64,000 bases of DNA from Streptococcus sp. zg-86 (GTDB lineage Bacteria > Bacillota > Bacilli > Lactobacillales > Streptococcaceae). Of this stretch, positions 1-8,729 are shown piece after piece (the stretch's first letter is position 1; the number at the start of each line of letters is the position of its first letter). The position numbers were made by a program, and so were the translations under genes. Location: positions 248,001 through 312,000 of the forward strand of contig NZ_CP072115.1 in NCBI RefSeq assembly GCF_017639855.1, in the 5' to 3' direction. The notes under the pieces were generated by a model that was given only the letters and a program-made list of their open reading frames with translations, searched no databases and was not told the origin of the DNA.

Positions 1-1311
1 GGGCGCTTGTTGACCAAAGAGGGGCTGTTGAAGCGCTCAGAAGCTAGTCAGTATCTATCGAATGTAACGAATGACATTGAAATGGTTAAAGACTTGTACT
101 ATGATACATTTTTCTCGCTGTATCAAGGTATTGTTTCCTTCGTAATTGCTAGTCTTGCCTTGGTTTCACTTGATAAGAAGATTGCCGCGGTGATTTTGCT
201 TGTTTCCTTACTGCCAGTAGTAATTCCCTATATCTTCAAAGGGATTCGTAGTCATATTCAAGAGAATTTATCACGAGAAAAAGCACGCTATCAAACCGAT
301 TTGAACGATCTGCTATCCAGCCTTGTCATAGTGAAAAATATTGGTCTGTACCGAGAATTTTCTGAAACCATGACCAATCAGTATCGCCGTATTAACCAAG
401 AAGAGAATCGACAAGCCACATGGAAAGCAATTGTCAATGTTCTGTCAGCAGTACCGTTTTATCTGACCTTTGTTTTGATTTTATATTTGGGTGGACGAGC
501 TGTGTTTGCAGGACAGCTGAGTCTAGGGTCTTTAGTGGCTATTTACACGATCTCGTTAGAATTGTCCATGCCCATTTTGCTCGTTGCAGGTGCTGTTTCT
601 GATATGACTTCTGTAGGAAGCATTCGCAAGAATTTAATGGAATTTTCGATGTTGCCTGTAGTTCCTAGGTCACCTAAACTTTTCGATTTTCGAGATATCG
701 AGCTTCGTAGCGTTGTTTATCAAATCGAAGACAAGCGTATTTTTAGCAATCTAACGCTGAAATTTGAAGCAGGGAAAAAATACTTAATTCAAGGTGAAAG
801 TGGTGTTGGCAAATCAATCTTAGCTTATTTAGTAACGCAAAACACTGAAGAGCAAGTGAGAGGGATTTATATCAATGGAATAGAAACTGCCCAACTTTCC
901 TACCAGACTGTTCAGTCATATATGAGTTTTCTTCCCCAAAAAGTCAGCTTGTTCCACACAAGTATTTGGCATAATCTTACCCTAGACCGTCCTGTGAGTG
1001 AAGCGAGTGTCCTTGAGTGGTTAGAGCGATTTGGCTTGTCTGACCGTTTTCCGTCAAGGGTTGCGATGGAACATGAAATCGTTGATGCAGATAGTAGTCT
1101 GTCGGGAGGTCAACAGCAACGGTTGGCTCTCATTCGGAGCTTGCTACTGGAAAAAGCAGTTTTGATACTGGATGAGACTTTGTCAGGATTGGATGATGCG
1201 ACCTTTTCTACTGTTGAAAGAGCCTTACTAGAACAGGAAAATATAACCTTGCTCCATATTAGCCACCGGACCTATCATGCACAAGATTATGACCAGCAAA
1301 TAATTTTATAA
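1..1311 (+). CDS. ABC exporter, fused permease-ATPase (5' partial)
   Basis: The frame is open from the window edge, so the N-terminus is missing. About 434 residues remain, against roughly 530-600 for a complete half-transporter. The first ~200 residues hold hydrophobic membrane segments of an ABC exporter transmembrane domain. The rest is an ATPase domain with Walker A GESGVGKS, signature LSGGQQQR, Walker B AVLILDE and the switch histidine in LLHISHR. The family exports lipids, peptides or drugs across the membrane at the cost of ATP; nothing here identifies the substrate. It is followed directly by the tRNA-Leu promoter. The TTG at position 7 is unlikely to be the true start. Confidence 0.85.
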   Translation, partial: GRLLTKEGLLKRSEASQYLSNVTNDIEMVKDLYYDTFFSLYQGIVSFVIASLALVSLDKKIAAVILLVSLLPVVIPYIFKGIRSHIQENLSREKARYQTDLNDLLSSLVIVKNIGLYREFSETMTNQYRRINQEENRQATWKAIVNVLSAVPFYLTFVLILYLGGRAVFAGQLSLGSLVAIYTISLELSMPILLVAGAVSDMTSVGSIRKNLMEFSMLPVVPRSPKLFDFRDIELRSVVYQIEDKRIFSNLTLKFEAGKKYLIQGESGVGKSILAYLVTQNTEEQVRGIYINGIETAQLSYQTVQSYMSFLPQKVSLFHTSIWHNLTLDRPVSEASVLEWLERFGLSDRFPSRVAMEHEIVDADSSLSGGQQQRLALIRSLLLEKAVLILDETLSGLDDATFSTVERALLEQENITLLHISHRTYHAQDYDQQIIL

Positions 1312-1329
1312 AAAAATGTTTGGAAAGTA

Positions 1330-1358
1330 TTGACAAGAAATCACCTCCTTGGTATACT
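1330..1358 (+). promoter_or_regulatory. Promoter of tRNA-Leu
   Basis: TTGACA (1330-1335) and TATACT (1353-1358) are separated by 17 bp, 16 bp before the tRNA. This is a near-consensus sigma-A promoter. Confidence 0.85.
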
Positions 1359-1374
1359 AGTAGGGTACTCAATC

Positions 1375-1460
1375 GCGGGGATGGCGGAATTGGCAGACGC
1401 GCAGGACTAAGGATCCTGTGACCGCTTTAGGTCGTGAGGGTTCAAGTCCCTCTCTCCGCA
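1375..1460 (+). tRNA. tRNA-Leu (anticodon AAG)
   Basis: This is an 86-nt class II tRNA. The acceptor arms GCGGGGA and TCTCCGC pair with one G-U, followed by discriminator A. The anticodon stem CAGGA/TCCTG encloses loop CTAAGGA, giving anticodon AAG, which reads CUU and, through inosine, CUC. There is a long variable arm and a GGTTCAAGTCC T-arm. The 3' CCA is not encoded, so it must be added after transcription. Confidence 0.93.
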
Positions 1461-1466
1461 TAGTTT

Positions 1467-1490
1467 AGACTGGTTTTGCCAGTCTTTTTT
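1467..1490 (+). terminator. Rho-independent terminator after tRNA-Leu
   Basis: The stem AGACTGG/CCAGTCT has a 5-nt loop and is followed by five Ts. Confidence 0.85.
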
Positions 1491-1633
1491 CTTGTGAATA
1501 ATCTGTGAAAATTTTCGCATTTTTCAAAAACTAGATTGAAAGAGCAGAAAAAAAGTAGCGTTTTTCTCGAAAACGTGATAAAATAAACAATGTAAGTGGG
1601 AGAAGCCCACAAAAATTAAGAGGAGGCTAGAAA

Positions 1634-2515
1634 ATGCCAGTCGTTTCAGCAGAAAAATTCGTCCAAGCAGCTCGTGACAACGGTTACGCAGTTGGTGGAT
1701 TTAACACAAACAACCTTGAGTGGACTCAAGCTATCTTGCGTGCAGCAGAAGCTAAAAAAGCTCCTGTTTTAATCCAAACATCAATGGGTGCAGCAAAATA
1801 TATGGGTGGTTACAAAGTAGCTCGTAACTTGATTGCAAACCTTGTAGAATCAATGAACATCACAGTTCCAGTTGCTATTCACCTTGACCATGGTCACTAC
1901 GAAGATGCACTTGAGTGTATCGAAGTAGGTTACACTTCAATCATGTTTGACGGTTCACACCTTCCAGTTGAAGAAAACCTTGAAAAAGCACGCGAAGTTG
2001 TTAAATTGGCACATGCAAAAGGAATTTCGGTTGAGGCTGAAGTTGGAACAATCGGTGGAGAAGAAGACGGAATTATCGGTTCTGGTGAACTTGCTCCAAT
2101 CGAAGATGCAAAAGCAATGGTAGAAACTGGTATCGACTTCTTGGCAGCAGGTATCGGTAACATCCACGGTCCATACCCAGCAAATTGGGAAGGTCTTGAC
2201 CTTGATCACTTGAAGAAATTGACAGAAGCTGTTCCAGGTTTCCCAATCGTACTTCACGGTGGTTCTGGTATTCCTGATGAGCAAATCCAAGCAGCTATCA
2301 AACTTGGTGTGGCAAAAGTTAACGTAAATACTGAGTGCCAAATCGCATTTGCAAACGCAACTCGTAAATTTGCAGCATCTTATGAAGCAAACGAAGCAGA
2401 ATACGACAAGAAAAAACTCTTTGACCCACGTAAATTCTTGGCTGACGGTGTAAAAGCTATCCAAGCATCTGTTGAAGAGCGTATTGACGTTTTCGGTTCT
2501 GAAAACAAGGCTTAA
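1634..2515 (+). CDS. fba: Fructose-bisphosphate aldolase, class II
   Basis: This 293-residue cytosolic, zinc-dependent aldolase splits fructose-1,6-bisphosphate into dihydroxyacetone phosphate and glyceraldehyde-3-phosphate in glycolysis. The N-terminus MPVVSAEKFVQAARDNGYAV, the HLDHGHYED metal-site region near residue 83, the EAEVGTIGGEEDG segment and the late VLHGGSGI and KVNVNTE motifs are typical of Gram-positive class II enzymes. The length is normal. An AGGAGG-like ribosome binding site lies about 7 nt before ATG. It is a single-gene unit closed by a strong terminator, and its codon use looks optimised, as expected for an abundant glycolytic enzyme. Confidence 0.96.
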   Translation: MPVVSAEKFVQAARDNGYAVGGFNTNNLEWTQAILRAAEAKKAPVLIQTSMGAAKYMGGYKVARNLIANLVESMNITVPVAIHLDHGHYEDALECIEVGYTSIMFDGSHLPVEENLEKAREVVKLAHAKGISVEAEVGTIGGEEDGIIGSGELAPIEDAKAMVETGIDFLAAGIGNIHGPYPANWEGLDLDHLKKLTEAVPGFPIVLHGGSGIPDEQIQAAIKLGVAKVNVNTECQIAFANATRKFAASYEANEAEYDKKKLFDPRKFLADGVKAIQASVEERIDVFGSENKA

Positions 2516-2530
2516 TTAGCCCAAATAGCC

Positions 2531-2560
2531 AACAACTTCTCCATTGAGAAGTTGTTTTTT
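2531..2560 (+). terminator. Terminator of fba
   Basis: The 11-bp stem AACAACTTCTC/GAGAAGTTGTT with a 4-nt loop runs into a T tract. Confidence 0.9.
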
Positions 2561-2658
2561 GTATACATACACAAAGCAAAACCCAGTCTAAAAGGAATGA
2601 ATAAGCCGTTATTCATTGTACGGTAGACAGTAGATTTTTAAAAAAATGAAAGTTCTTC

Positions 2659-2687
2659 TTGCCAAGAGTCATATTTTTTGGTAGAAT
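2659..2687 (+). promoter_or_regulatory. Promoter of rpmB
   Basis: TTGCCA (2659-2664) and TAGAAT (2682-2687) are spaced by 17 bp. The 58-nt leader that follows contains the short palindromes GTGCTAGCAC and TTTGATCAAA; a role for them in L28 control is not established. Confidence 0.7.
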
Positions 2688-2745
2688 AGTCAAGTATGTG
2701 GTGCTAGCACATCCGTAATATTTGATCAAATGAGGAGGAATACAC

Positions 2746-2934
2746 ATGGCTAAAGTATGTTATTTTACAGGTCGTAAAACTGTATCAGGAAACAACCGTT
2801 CACATGCGATGAACCAAACAAAACGTGCGGTAAAACCAAATCTTCAAAAAGTAACTGTTTTGATTGATGGAAAACCTAAAAAAGTTTGGGCTTCAGCTCG
2901 CGCACTTAAATCAGGTAAAATTGAACGTGTTTAA
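2746..2934 (+). CDS. rpmB: 50S ribosomal protein L28
   Basis: This 62-residue basic protein of the large ribosomal subunit starts MAKVCYFTGRKTVSGNNRSH and carries the conserved RRAVKPNLQ-like segment (KRAVKPNLQK) near residue 26, all typical of Firmicute L28. A GAGGAGG ribosome binding site sits 8 nt before ATG. It stands alone, with its own promoter and a tandem set of three terminator hairpins immediately after the stop codon. Confidence 0.95.
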   Translation: MAKVCYFTGRKTVSGNNRSHAMNQTKRAVKPNLQKVTVLIDGKPKKVWASARALKSGKIERV

Positions 2935-3068
2935 AAAAAGAGGTCCGGTGGACCTCTTTTTCACGAGCTAAGAAAACAGAATAGCGAGTCTAGAGGTCCG
3001 GTGGACCTCTTTTTCACGAGCTAAGAAAACAGAATAGCGAGTTTAGAAGTCCGGTGGACTTCTTTTTC
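2935..3068 (+). terminator. Three tandem terminator hairpins after rpmB (53-bp period)
   Basis: Hairpins with 7-bp stems and GGT loops, each followed by five or more Ts, lie at 2940-2956, 2993-3009 and 3046-3062, exactly 53 bp apart. Copies 1 and 2 are GAGGTCC/GGACCTC; copy 3 is GAAGTCC/GGACTTC, a paired change on both arms. The spacer, which starts CACGAGCTAAGAAAACAGAA, is also repeated. Confidence 0.85.
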
Positions 3069-3109
3069 TCTGAATCTTGAAACCGGAAAATGCAGACAGC
3101 CTGATAAGC

Positions 3110-3410
3110 TGTTTCAGAATGTAGGCAAACCTGAGATTTATGTAAATAAATTCAAAAGATCTGCTAACTGAACATTTGATTTTATGATTTTCGCAAGCGG
3201 AGCGAGCCTCATCAGATACTTTTCGCTGTGGTAAAAGTAGGGAGTGGGACTCAATCCTGATTTCGTTGAAATCGATTATCCTCGCTCCTTTGTTTTTGGG
3301 CTCGGGCTAAAATAATCCACTGGATTATTTTACTCCACAGGAAGTCGCTACCGTCCGTACCACCTAAGAAAAGTATCTCAAAAAAACTTTTTCTGCAATC
3401 CTAGACAGTC
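3110..3410 (+). repeat. Diverged copy of the ~280-bp intergenic repeat family
   Basis: The stretch shares long blocks with the repeats at 20723-21002 and 52416-52695. These include GAGTGGGACTCAATC, the hairpin GATTTCGTTGAAATC, a block ending CTCGGGCTAAAATAATCC, and the hairpin AAAATAATCCACTGGATTATTTT. No plausible coding frame crosses it. The rest of 3069-3489 holds nothing else that I recognise. Confidence 0.7.
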
Positions 3411-3489
3411 CAATGACCTTTTTTATTTTATTGCCGAAGGCGTGCTACTATCCGTTTGAAAAGTCTAATCTGCTGTAACAGCCTAGTTT

Positions 3490-3518
3490 TTTACACTCGT
3501 GAGAAAATATGGTAAAAT
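3490..3518 (+). promoter_or_regulatory. Promoter of the Asp23-like gene and fakA
   Basis: TTTACA (3490-3495) and TAAAAT (3513-3518) are 17 bp apart, 30 bp before the start codon. Confidence 0.7.
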
Positions 3519-3548
3519 AGAGTGATAAAATGATTTGAGGTACGAAAA

Positions 3549-3914
3549 ATGACGGTTAAAATCAATACAAAAGATGGCCAGATTGAGCTAACAGATGATG
3601 TCATTGCTACGGTTGTGGGTGGTGCTACGACAGAGATTTTTGGCGTTGTTGGTATGGCCAGCAAATCTGCGATTAAGGATAATTTCCAAGCGCTTCTCGG
3701 TAAGGAAAATTATGCCAAGGGTGTTGTGATTAAGACGACAGAAGGAGGGCATATCGCAGTAGATGTCTATACTGTGATGAGCTATGGTGTCAAAATCAGT
3801 GAGGTTTCTCGTAATATCCAAGAGCGTGTGAAATTTAACTTGGAAAATCAATTAGGGATTGCAGCAGATACGGTCAATGTCTATATTCAAAATATCAAAG
3901 TCGTAGGAGAATAA
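3549..3914 (+). CDS. Asp23/Gls24 family envelope-stress protein (YloU-like)
   Basis: The product has 121 residues. The Asp23/Gls24 fold is recognised from ELTDDVIATVVGGATTEIFG near the N-terminus, the central EGGHIAVDVYTVMSYGVKI block and the C-terminal VNVYIQNIKVV strand. Family members are small, abundant cytosolic or membrane-associated proteins linked to envelope stress, but their biochemical role is unclear. It overlaps fakA by one base (TAATG). This pairing matches the conserved yloU-yloV arrangement in Firmicutes, so a link to fatty acid use is possible but inferred. A second, distinct family member lies at 22939-23331. Confidence 0.9.
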   Translation: MTVKINTKDGQIELTDDVIATVVGGATTEIFGVVGMASKSAIKDNFQALLGKENYAKGVVIKTTEGGHIAVDVYTVMSYGVKISEVSRNIQERVKFNLENQLGIAADTVNVYIQNIKVVGE

Positions 3915-5581
3915 TGGTGTCTAAAATTACAACTAGTTTATTTCAAGAAATGGTGCAAGCTGCATCAACTCGTCTGAATAAACAAGCAGAATATGTGAAT
4001 TCATTAAATGTCTTTCCTGTTCCAGATGGAGATACAGGAACCAATATGGGCATGACCATTACCAATGGTGCAAAAGAAGTGTCTGATAAACCTGCTAACA
4101 CGGTTGGTGAAGCAGCTCAAATTTTATCCAAAGGTTTGTTGATGGGAGCTCGTGGAAATTCAGGAGTAATCACTTCTCAATTATTCCGTGGTTTTGGCCA
4201 ATCAGTTAAAGGAAAAGACGAGTTAACAGGAAAAGACCTAGCACAAGCCTTCCAGCATGGTGTTGAAGTAGCTTATAAAGCGGTAATGAAGCCGGTTGAA
4301 GGGACAATCCTTACGGTATCTCGTGGTGCAGCAACTGCAGCTTTGAAAAAATCTGAGCAGACAGATGATGCAGTTGAAGTGATGCGTGCAACCCTAGAGG
4401 GAGCAAAACGTGCACTCAAGAAAACACCAGATTTGCTTCCAGTATTGAAAGAAGTTGGTGTAGTAGATTCTGGTGGCCAAGGTCTGGTTTATATCTATGA
4501 AGGCTTTTTAGCGGCTTTAACTGGTGAATACATTGCTTCTGATGATTTTGAAGCAACTCCTGCGGTGATGTCTGGGATGATTAATGCAGAGCATCACAAG
4601 TCAGTAGCGGGACATGTTGCAACAGAAGATATTACATTTGGTTACTGTACAGAAATCATGGTGGCTCTTCGTCAAGGGCCAACCTATGTAAAAGAATTTG
4701 ATTACGAAGAATTTCGTACCTATTTGAATGACTTAGGGGATTCTCTCCTAGTGGTGAATGATGACGAAATTGTAAAAGTCCATGTTCACACAGAAGATCC
4801 AGGACTGGTTATGCAGGCAGGTCTCCAGTATGGTAGTTTGGTAAAAGTCAAAGTGGACAATATGCGTGAGCAACATGAAGCGCAAGTAGAAAAAGAAGAG
4901 AGTTTCCAAAAACCAGCTGAACAAACAGAATACGCAGTGATTGCTGTTGCAGCGGGTGAAGGTTTAACTGAAATCTTCAAGTCACAAGGGGTAGACTATG
5001 TGATTTCAGGTGGTCAAACCATGAATCCTTCTACCGAAGACTTTGTAAAGGCAATTGATTTGGTCAATGCACGCAACGTTATCTTACTGCCGAATAATAA
5101 GAACATCTTAATGGCGGCTCAATCAGCAGCAGAAGTTGCAGAAGTAGCTGTCAAAGTCGTGGAAACACGGACGATTCCGCAAGGATTTACTAGTTTACTA
5201 GCCTTTGATCCAAGTCGCGATATTGAAGCAAACTTTGAAGCGATGACAGCTTCGCTTGTTGATGTTAAAAGTGGTAGTGTGACGACGGCAGTTCGTGATA
5301 CGACGATTGACGGTCTTGAAATTCATGAAAATGACAATCTTGGCATGGTTGACAGTAAGATTGTTGTGTCTAATCCTGATATGATGGCAACGCTAGAGGC
5401 AACTTTTGAAGCGATGCTAGATGAAGACAGCGAGATTGTTACTATCTACGTTGGAGAAGATGGTCATCAAGAATTAGCCGAAACCCTCGCCGAAGCATTA
5501 GAAGAAAAATTTGAAGACATTGAAGTGGAAATCCACCAAGGTGGCCAACCAGTATACCCATATTTGTTTAGTGTTGAATAG
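3914..5581 (+). CDS. fakA: Fatty acid kinase catalytic subunit FakA (DAK2/YloV)
   Basis: The 555-residue protein phosphorylates fatty acids bound to FakB (DegV-type) carriers, so that exogenous acyl chains enter phospholipid synthesis as acyl-phosphates. The N-terminal DAK2 kinase domain (about residues 10-200) shows NVFPVPDGDTGTNM, the Mg-ATP aspartate cluster, then MGARGNSGVI and VVDSGGQGL. A middle domain holds VHVHTEDPG, and the C-terminal ~200 residues match the FakB-interacting region of YloV proteins. Translation is probably coupled to the Asp23-like gene through TAATG. No fakB is present in this window. A terminator follows. Confidence 0.92.
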   Translation: MVSKITTSLFQEMVQAASTRLNKQAEYVNSLNVFPVPDGDTGTNMGMTITNGAKEVSDKPANTVGEAAQILSKGLLMGARGNSGVITSQLFRGFGQSVKGKDELTGKDLAQAFQHGVEVAYKAVMKPVEGTILTVSRGAATAALKKSEQTDDAVEVMRATLEGAKRALKKTPDLLPVLKEVGVVDSGGQGLVYIYEGFLAALTGEYIASDDFEATPAVMSGMINAEHHKSVAGHVATEDITFGYCTEIMVALRQGPTYVKEFDYEEFRTYLNDLGDSLLVVNDDEIVKVHVHTEDPGLVMQAGLQYGSLVKVKVDNMREQHEAQVEKEESFQKPAEQTEYAVIAVAAGEGLTEIFKSQGVDYVISGGQTMNPSTEDFVKAIDLVNARNVILLPNNKNILMAAQSAAEVAEVAVKVVETRTIPQGFTSLLAFDPSRDIEANFEAMTASLVDVKSGSVTTAVRDTTIDGLEIHENDNLGMVDSKIVVSNPDMMATLEATFEAMLDEDSEIVTIYVGEDGHQELAETLAEALEEKFEDIEVEIHQGGQPVYPYLFSVE

Positions 5582-5587
5582 AATGAG

Positions 5588-5616
5588 AAAGCTGAGCAGT
5601 AGTGCTTGGCTTTTTT
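5588..5616 (+). terminator. Terminator after fakA
   Basis: AAAGCTGAGCA pairs with TGCTTGGCTTT (11 bp including two G-U pairs) around loop GTAG, followed by Ts. Confidence 0.85.
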
Positions 5617-5715
5617 GCTAGTCTATATTGGTGGGAAAACGACTTATTCTTGTAGATTAGGAATGGGTTTCTTTTGTACTTTCATAGCTAGATAATCTAT
5701 TTCTTGAAAAAAATA

Positions 5716-5744
5716 TGGAAAACGATTTCAAAAAATGATATAAT
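5716..5744 (+). promoter_or_regulatory. susR promoter with overlapping operator or cre-like site
   Basis: TGGAAA (5716-5721) and TATAAT (5739-5744) are 17 bp apart. TGGAAAACGATTTCA (5716-5730) overlaps the -35 and differs from the streptococcal cre consensus WTGNAANCGNWNNCW at one position. It also resembles the SusR-type palindromes before susT1, so CcpA control, autoregulation or both are possible. Confidence 0.6.
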
Positions 5745-5765
5745 AAAAACAAAGGAGGTGAAGTG

Positions 5766-6791
5766 ATGGAGGATAAGCAAAAAAAATCGGTTACAATGAA
5801 AGATGTAGCGCAGCGAGCGGGCGTCAGTGTAGGTACAGTATCGCGTGTCATCAACCAAGAGCAAGGTATTAAGAAAACAACGCTCGAAAAGGTTCAACAA
5901 GCGATTGCTGAGCTTGATTATATTCCAGATGTTTATGCCCGAGGTATGAAAACCAATCGGACAGAGACAGTCGCTTTAATTCTGCCGACCATTTGGCATC
6001 CATTCTTTAGCGAGTTTGCCTTTTTTGTTGAAGAAGCCCTCAGCAAGAAGAATTATAAATTATTGCTGTGCAATACAGATGGGGCTAAAAAAGAAATTGA
6101 ATATTTATCCATGTTGCGACAAAATAAGGTAGACGGTATTATTGCGATTACCTATAGTCCAATTGAAGATTATTTAGCATCGAATATTCCTTTTGTAAGT
6201 ATTGATAGAACCTACCAGGATAAGGAAATTGCTTGTGTCACATCGGATAATCAAACAGGTGGAGAACTTGCGGCTCGAATGCTTTTAGAAAAGGGCTGCC
6301 AGCATCTAGCCTTTGTGGGGAGTCACAACAACACGGTCAATGAGACCAAAAAACGCCGTCAATTTTTTGAAGAGACAGTAAGGTTGACGGATAAGGAATG
6401 CTTGATTTTTGATTTAGAAGAGCCATTTGATAATTTTCTAGAACAGCTAGAAGCTTTTCTGGAACAACATCCGCAAATTGATGGTATCTTTGCAATCAAT
6501 GATTTTACAGCTTTAGAAGTTATGCATATCTTAGTAAAACAGGGCAAACGAGTCCCTGATGATGTCCAGATTATTGGTTATGACGGTATTCGTATGGCCA
6601 AAGAGCATGAATATCTAGTCTCTACGATTAAACAACCATTAGAGCAAATGGCAGAAGAAGCAGTTAGTATTCTGCTTTCAATCATTGATCATCAGACTCC
6701 TAGCCGACAAAGTGTCTTACCAATTTCCTATGTTGAAGGGAAAACAACAAAAAATTTTTCAAAAACACTTGACAGAAAGCGCTACCAATGA
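5766..6791 (+). CDS. susR: LacI-family repressor of the fructo-oligosaccharide locus (SusR-like)
   Basis: The N-terminal LacI helix-turn-helix is seen in TMKDVAQRAGVSVGTVSRVI (about residues 10-29) with the hinge near residues 45-60. A periplasmic-binding-protein-like effector domain follows. The length of 341 residues is normal. I chose ATG 5766 over GTG 5763 because it lies 8 nt after the AGGAGG. The gene is upstream of and collinear with susT1-susT2-susX-susH, the order described for the pneumococcal sus locus. It probably represses that operon through the two TGAAACGTTTCA palindromes and is released by a fructo-oligosaccharide or a breakdown product. The effector identity is inferred. Confidence 0.82.
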   Translation: MEDKQKKSVTMKDVAQRAGVSVGTVSRVINQEQGIKKTTLEKVQQAIAELDYIPDVYARGMKTNRTETVALILPTIWHPFFSEFAFFVEEALSKKNYKLLLCNTDGAKKEIEYLSMLRQNKVDGIIAITYSPIEDYLASNIPFVSIDRTYQDKEIACVTSDNQTGGELAARMLLEKGCQHLAFVGSHNNTVNETKKRRQFFEETVRLTDKECLIFDLEEPFDNFLEQLEAFLEQHPQIDGIFAINDFTALEVMHILVKQGKRVPDDVQIIGYDGIRMAKEHEYLVSTIKQPLEQMAEEAVSILLSIIDHQTPSRQSVLPISYVEGKTTKNFSKTLDRKRYQ

Positions 6792-6903
6792 TAGACTATA
6801 GGTAGGAAATTTATTTTTTACAACAAAACTGAAACGTTTCAAAAAAGAAAATCTATTAAGAGTGAATAGGTTTTCTCCTTTCTCTCAAATTTGAAACGTT
6901 TCA
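6769..6903 (+). promoter_or_regulatory. susT1XH promoter and two LacI-type operators
   Basis: TTGACA (6769-6774) and TAGACT (6792-6797), 17 bp apart, overlap the end of susR. Two identical perfect palindromes TGAAACGTTTCA lie downstream at 6830-6841 and 6892-6903, 62 bp apart; the second directly precedes the AGGAGG of susT1. This placement suits roadblock or looping repression. The spacing of about six helical turns is compatible with looping. Confidence 0.75.
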
Positions 6904-6915
6904 AAAGGAGGAATT

Positions 6916-7830
6916 ATGAACGTAGGAAAGGATTACTCTTTGTGGAGTAGAATCAAACGGCAAAAAGTATTGCTAATGATGCTATTTCCTGGCTTGTTGT
7001 TGACGTTTGTCTTTAAGTACATACCGATGTACGGTATCTTGATTGCCTTTAAAGATTACAATCCTTTAAAGGGTGTAATGGGAAGTGAGTGGATTGGATT
7101 TCAAGAATTTACCAAATTTCTCTCCTCTCCTAACTTCGGTATTTTGTTAGGGAACACCTTGAAATTAAGTGTGTATGGCTTACTGTTAGGTTTCTTACCA
7201 CCGATTATCTTGGCAATTATGCTCAATCAGTTACTAAGCGATAAGGCGAAAAAGCGGATTCAACTCATTCTGTATGCACCAAACTTTATCTCTGTTGTGG
7301 TTATTGTCGGAATGATATTTCTCTTCTTCTCAGTTGGAGGTCCAATCAATAGCCTACTATCACTTTTTGGGATTAAAGCGAATTTTTTGACCGATCCAAA
7401 TGCCTTCAGACCACTTTATATTTTTAGTGGAATCTGGCAAGGAATGGGTTGGGCTTCCACGCTGTACACCGCAACACTGGTCAATGTAGATACGTCCTTG
7501 ATTGAAGCAGCAAAGATGGATGGTGCTAATATTTTCCAACGAATTTGGCATATTGATTTGCCAGCCTTAAGACCTGTTATGGTGATTCAATTTGTACTAG
7601 CAGCTGGAAACATCATGAATGTCGGCTATGAAAAAGCCTTCTTGATGCAAACATCACTCAACTTGACGAGTTCCGAGATTATCTCAACCTATGTTTATAA
7701 GGTCGGTCTTGTCTCAGGAGATTATTCTTACTCGACAGCAGTAGGGCTCTTCAATGCAGTTATCAATGTTATCTTATTGGTTGCAGTGAATCAAATTGTG
7801 AAACGAATGAATGATGGTCAAGGATTATAA
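6916..7830 (+). CDS. susT1: ABC sugar transporter permease (SusT1-like, LplB family)
   Basis: The 304-residue integral membrane protein has about six hydrophobic segments. The binding-protein-dependent permease EAA loop lies near residue 196 (IEAAKMDGANIFQRIWHIDLP). It begins with a basic cytoplasmic tail (MNVGKDYSLWSRIKRQKV), typical of LplB/YteP permeases. It should pair with SusT2 to form the membrane channel of a carbohydrate importer whose binding protein is the downstream lipoprotein. The ribosome binding site AAAGGAGG immediately follows the second operator. No ATPase gene accompanies it, so a shared MsmK-type ATPase encoded elsewhere is expected. Confidence 0.88.
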   Translation: MNVGKDYSLWSRIKRQKVLLMMLFPGLLLTFVFKYIPMYGILIAFKDYNPLKGVMGSEWIGFQEFTKFLSSPNFGILLGNTLKLSVYGLLLGFLPPIILAIMLNQLLSDKAKKRIQLILYAPNFISVVVIVGMIFLFFSVGGPINSLLSLFGIKANFLTDPNAFRPLYIFSGIWQGMGWASTLYTATLVNVDTSLIEAAKMDGANIFQRIWHIDLPALRPVMVIQFVLAAGNIMNVGYEKAFLMQTSLNLTSSEIISTYVYKVGLVSGDYSYSTAVGLFNAVINVILLVAVNQIVKRMNDGQGL

Positions 7831-7841
7831 GGGAGGACAAA

Positions 7842-8729
7842 ATGAATACACAGATTTATACGAAATTTGACCGACGTATGCTGGTTGTCAATAAAATCAT
7901 CATTGCCTTTTTGGTCCTTATTACACTTGTTCCAATGCTCTATATTCTAGTCGCCTCCTTTATGGATCCTCAAGTGCTTGTTAGCAAAGGAATTAGTTTT
8001 AATCCGGCTGATTGGACGGTTGAAGGCTATCAAAGGGTATTTAGTGACAAGTCAATTATAAGAGGTTTCTTCAATTCTCTCTTTTACTCCTTCAGTTTTG
8101 CTACTCTAACAGTGTTCTTATCCGTTCTGACCGCCTATCCCTTATCGAAAAAGGATTTGGTTGGAAAGAAATGGATTAATGCCTTTCTCATCTTTACCAT
8201 GTTCTTTGGTGGAGGTTTGGTTCCAACCTATTTGCTTGTGAAAGATTTAGGGATGTTAAATACCGTATGGGCCATTATTGTACCAGGTGCTATTAATGTT
8301 TGGAATATCATTTTGGCAAGAACCTATTTCCAAGGGATTCCAGATGAATTGCTTGAAGCAGCGTATATTGACGGAGCAAATGATTTAGAAATCTTTGTCA
8401 AGATTATGTTGCCACTTGCTAAACCAATTATGTTTGTTCTTTTCTTATATGCTTTTGTCGGACAATGGAATTCATACTTTGATGCCATGATTTATATCAA
8501 AGATCCAAACTTAGAACCGCTCCAACTTGTTTTGCGGAAGATTTTGATTCAAAGTGAGCCAGGAAAAGATATGATTGGGGCTCAGGCTGCGATGAATGAA
8601 ATGAAACGAATTGCAGAAATGATTAAGTATGCAACAATTGTTATCTCTAGTTTGCCGCTGATTGTCATGTATCCATTCTTCCAGAAATACTTTGATAAGG
8701 GTATTATGGCTGGTTCATTAAAAGGGTGA
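7842..8729 (+). CDS. susT2: ABC sugar transporter permease (SusT2-like, LplC family)
   Basis: The 295-residue multi-span membrane protein is the second permease of the importer. The EAA loop is LEAAYIDGANDLEIFVKIML near residue 172, and the C-terminus FFQKYFDKGIMAGSLKG is characteristic of LplC/YtcP permeases. It starts 11 bp after susT1 with a GGGAGGA ribosome binding site, so the two are co-transcribed. Its TGA stop is followed immediately by a BOX-like repeat that separates it by 462 bp from the binding-protein gene. Confidence 0.88.
   Translation: MNTQIYTKFDRRMLVVNKIIIAFLVLITLVPMLYILVASFMDPQVLVSKGISFNPADWTVEGYQRVFSDKSIIRGFFNSLFYSFSFATLTVFLSVLTAYPLSKKDLVGKKWINAFLIFTMFFGGGLVPTYLLVKDLGMLNTVWAIIVPGAINVWNIILARTYFQGIPDELLEAAYIDGANDLEIFVKIMLPLAKPIMFVLFLYAFVGQWNSYFDAMIYIKDPNLEPLQLVLRKILIQSEPGKDMIGAQAAMNEMKRIAEMIKYATIVISSLPLIVMYPFFQKYFDKGIMAGSLKG

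Noticed and set aside
1955..2464. 169-codon ORF antisense to fba
   Set aside because: Shadow of a highly expressed gene with biased codons; composition (rich in Cys and Phe) and lack of signals argue against coding.
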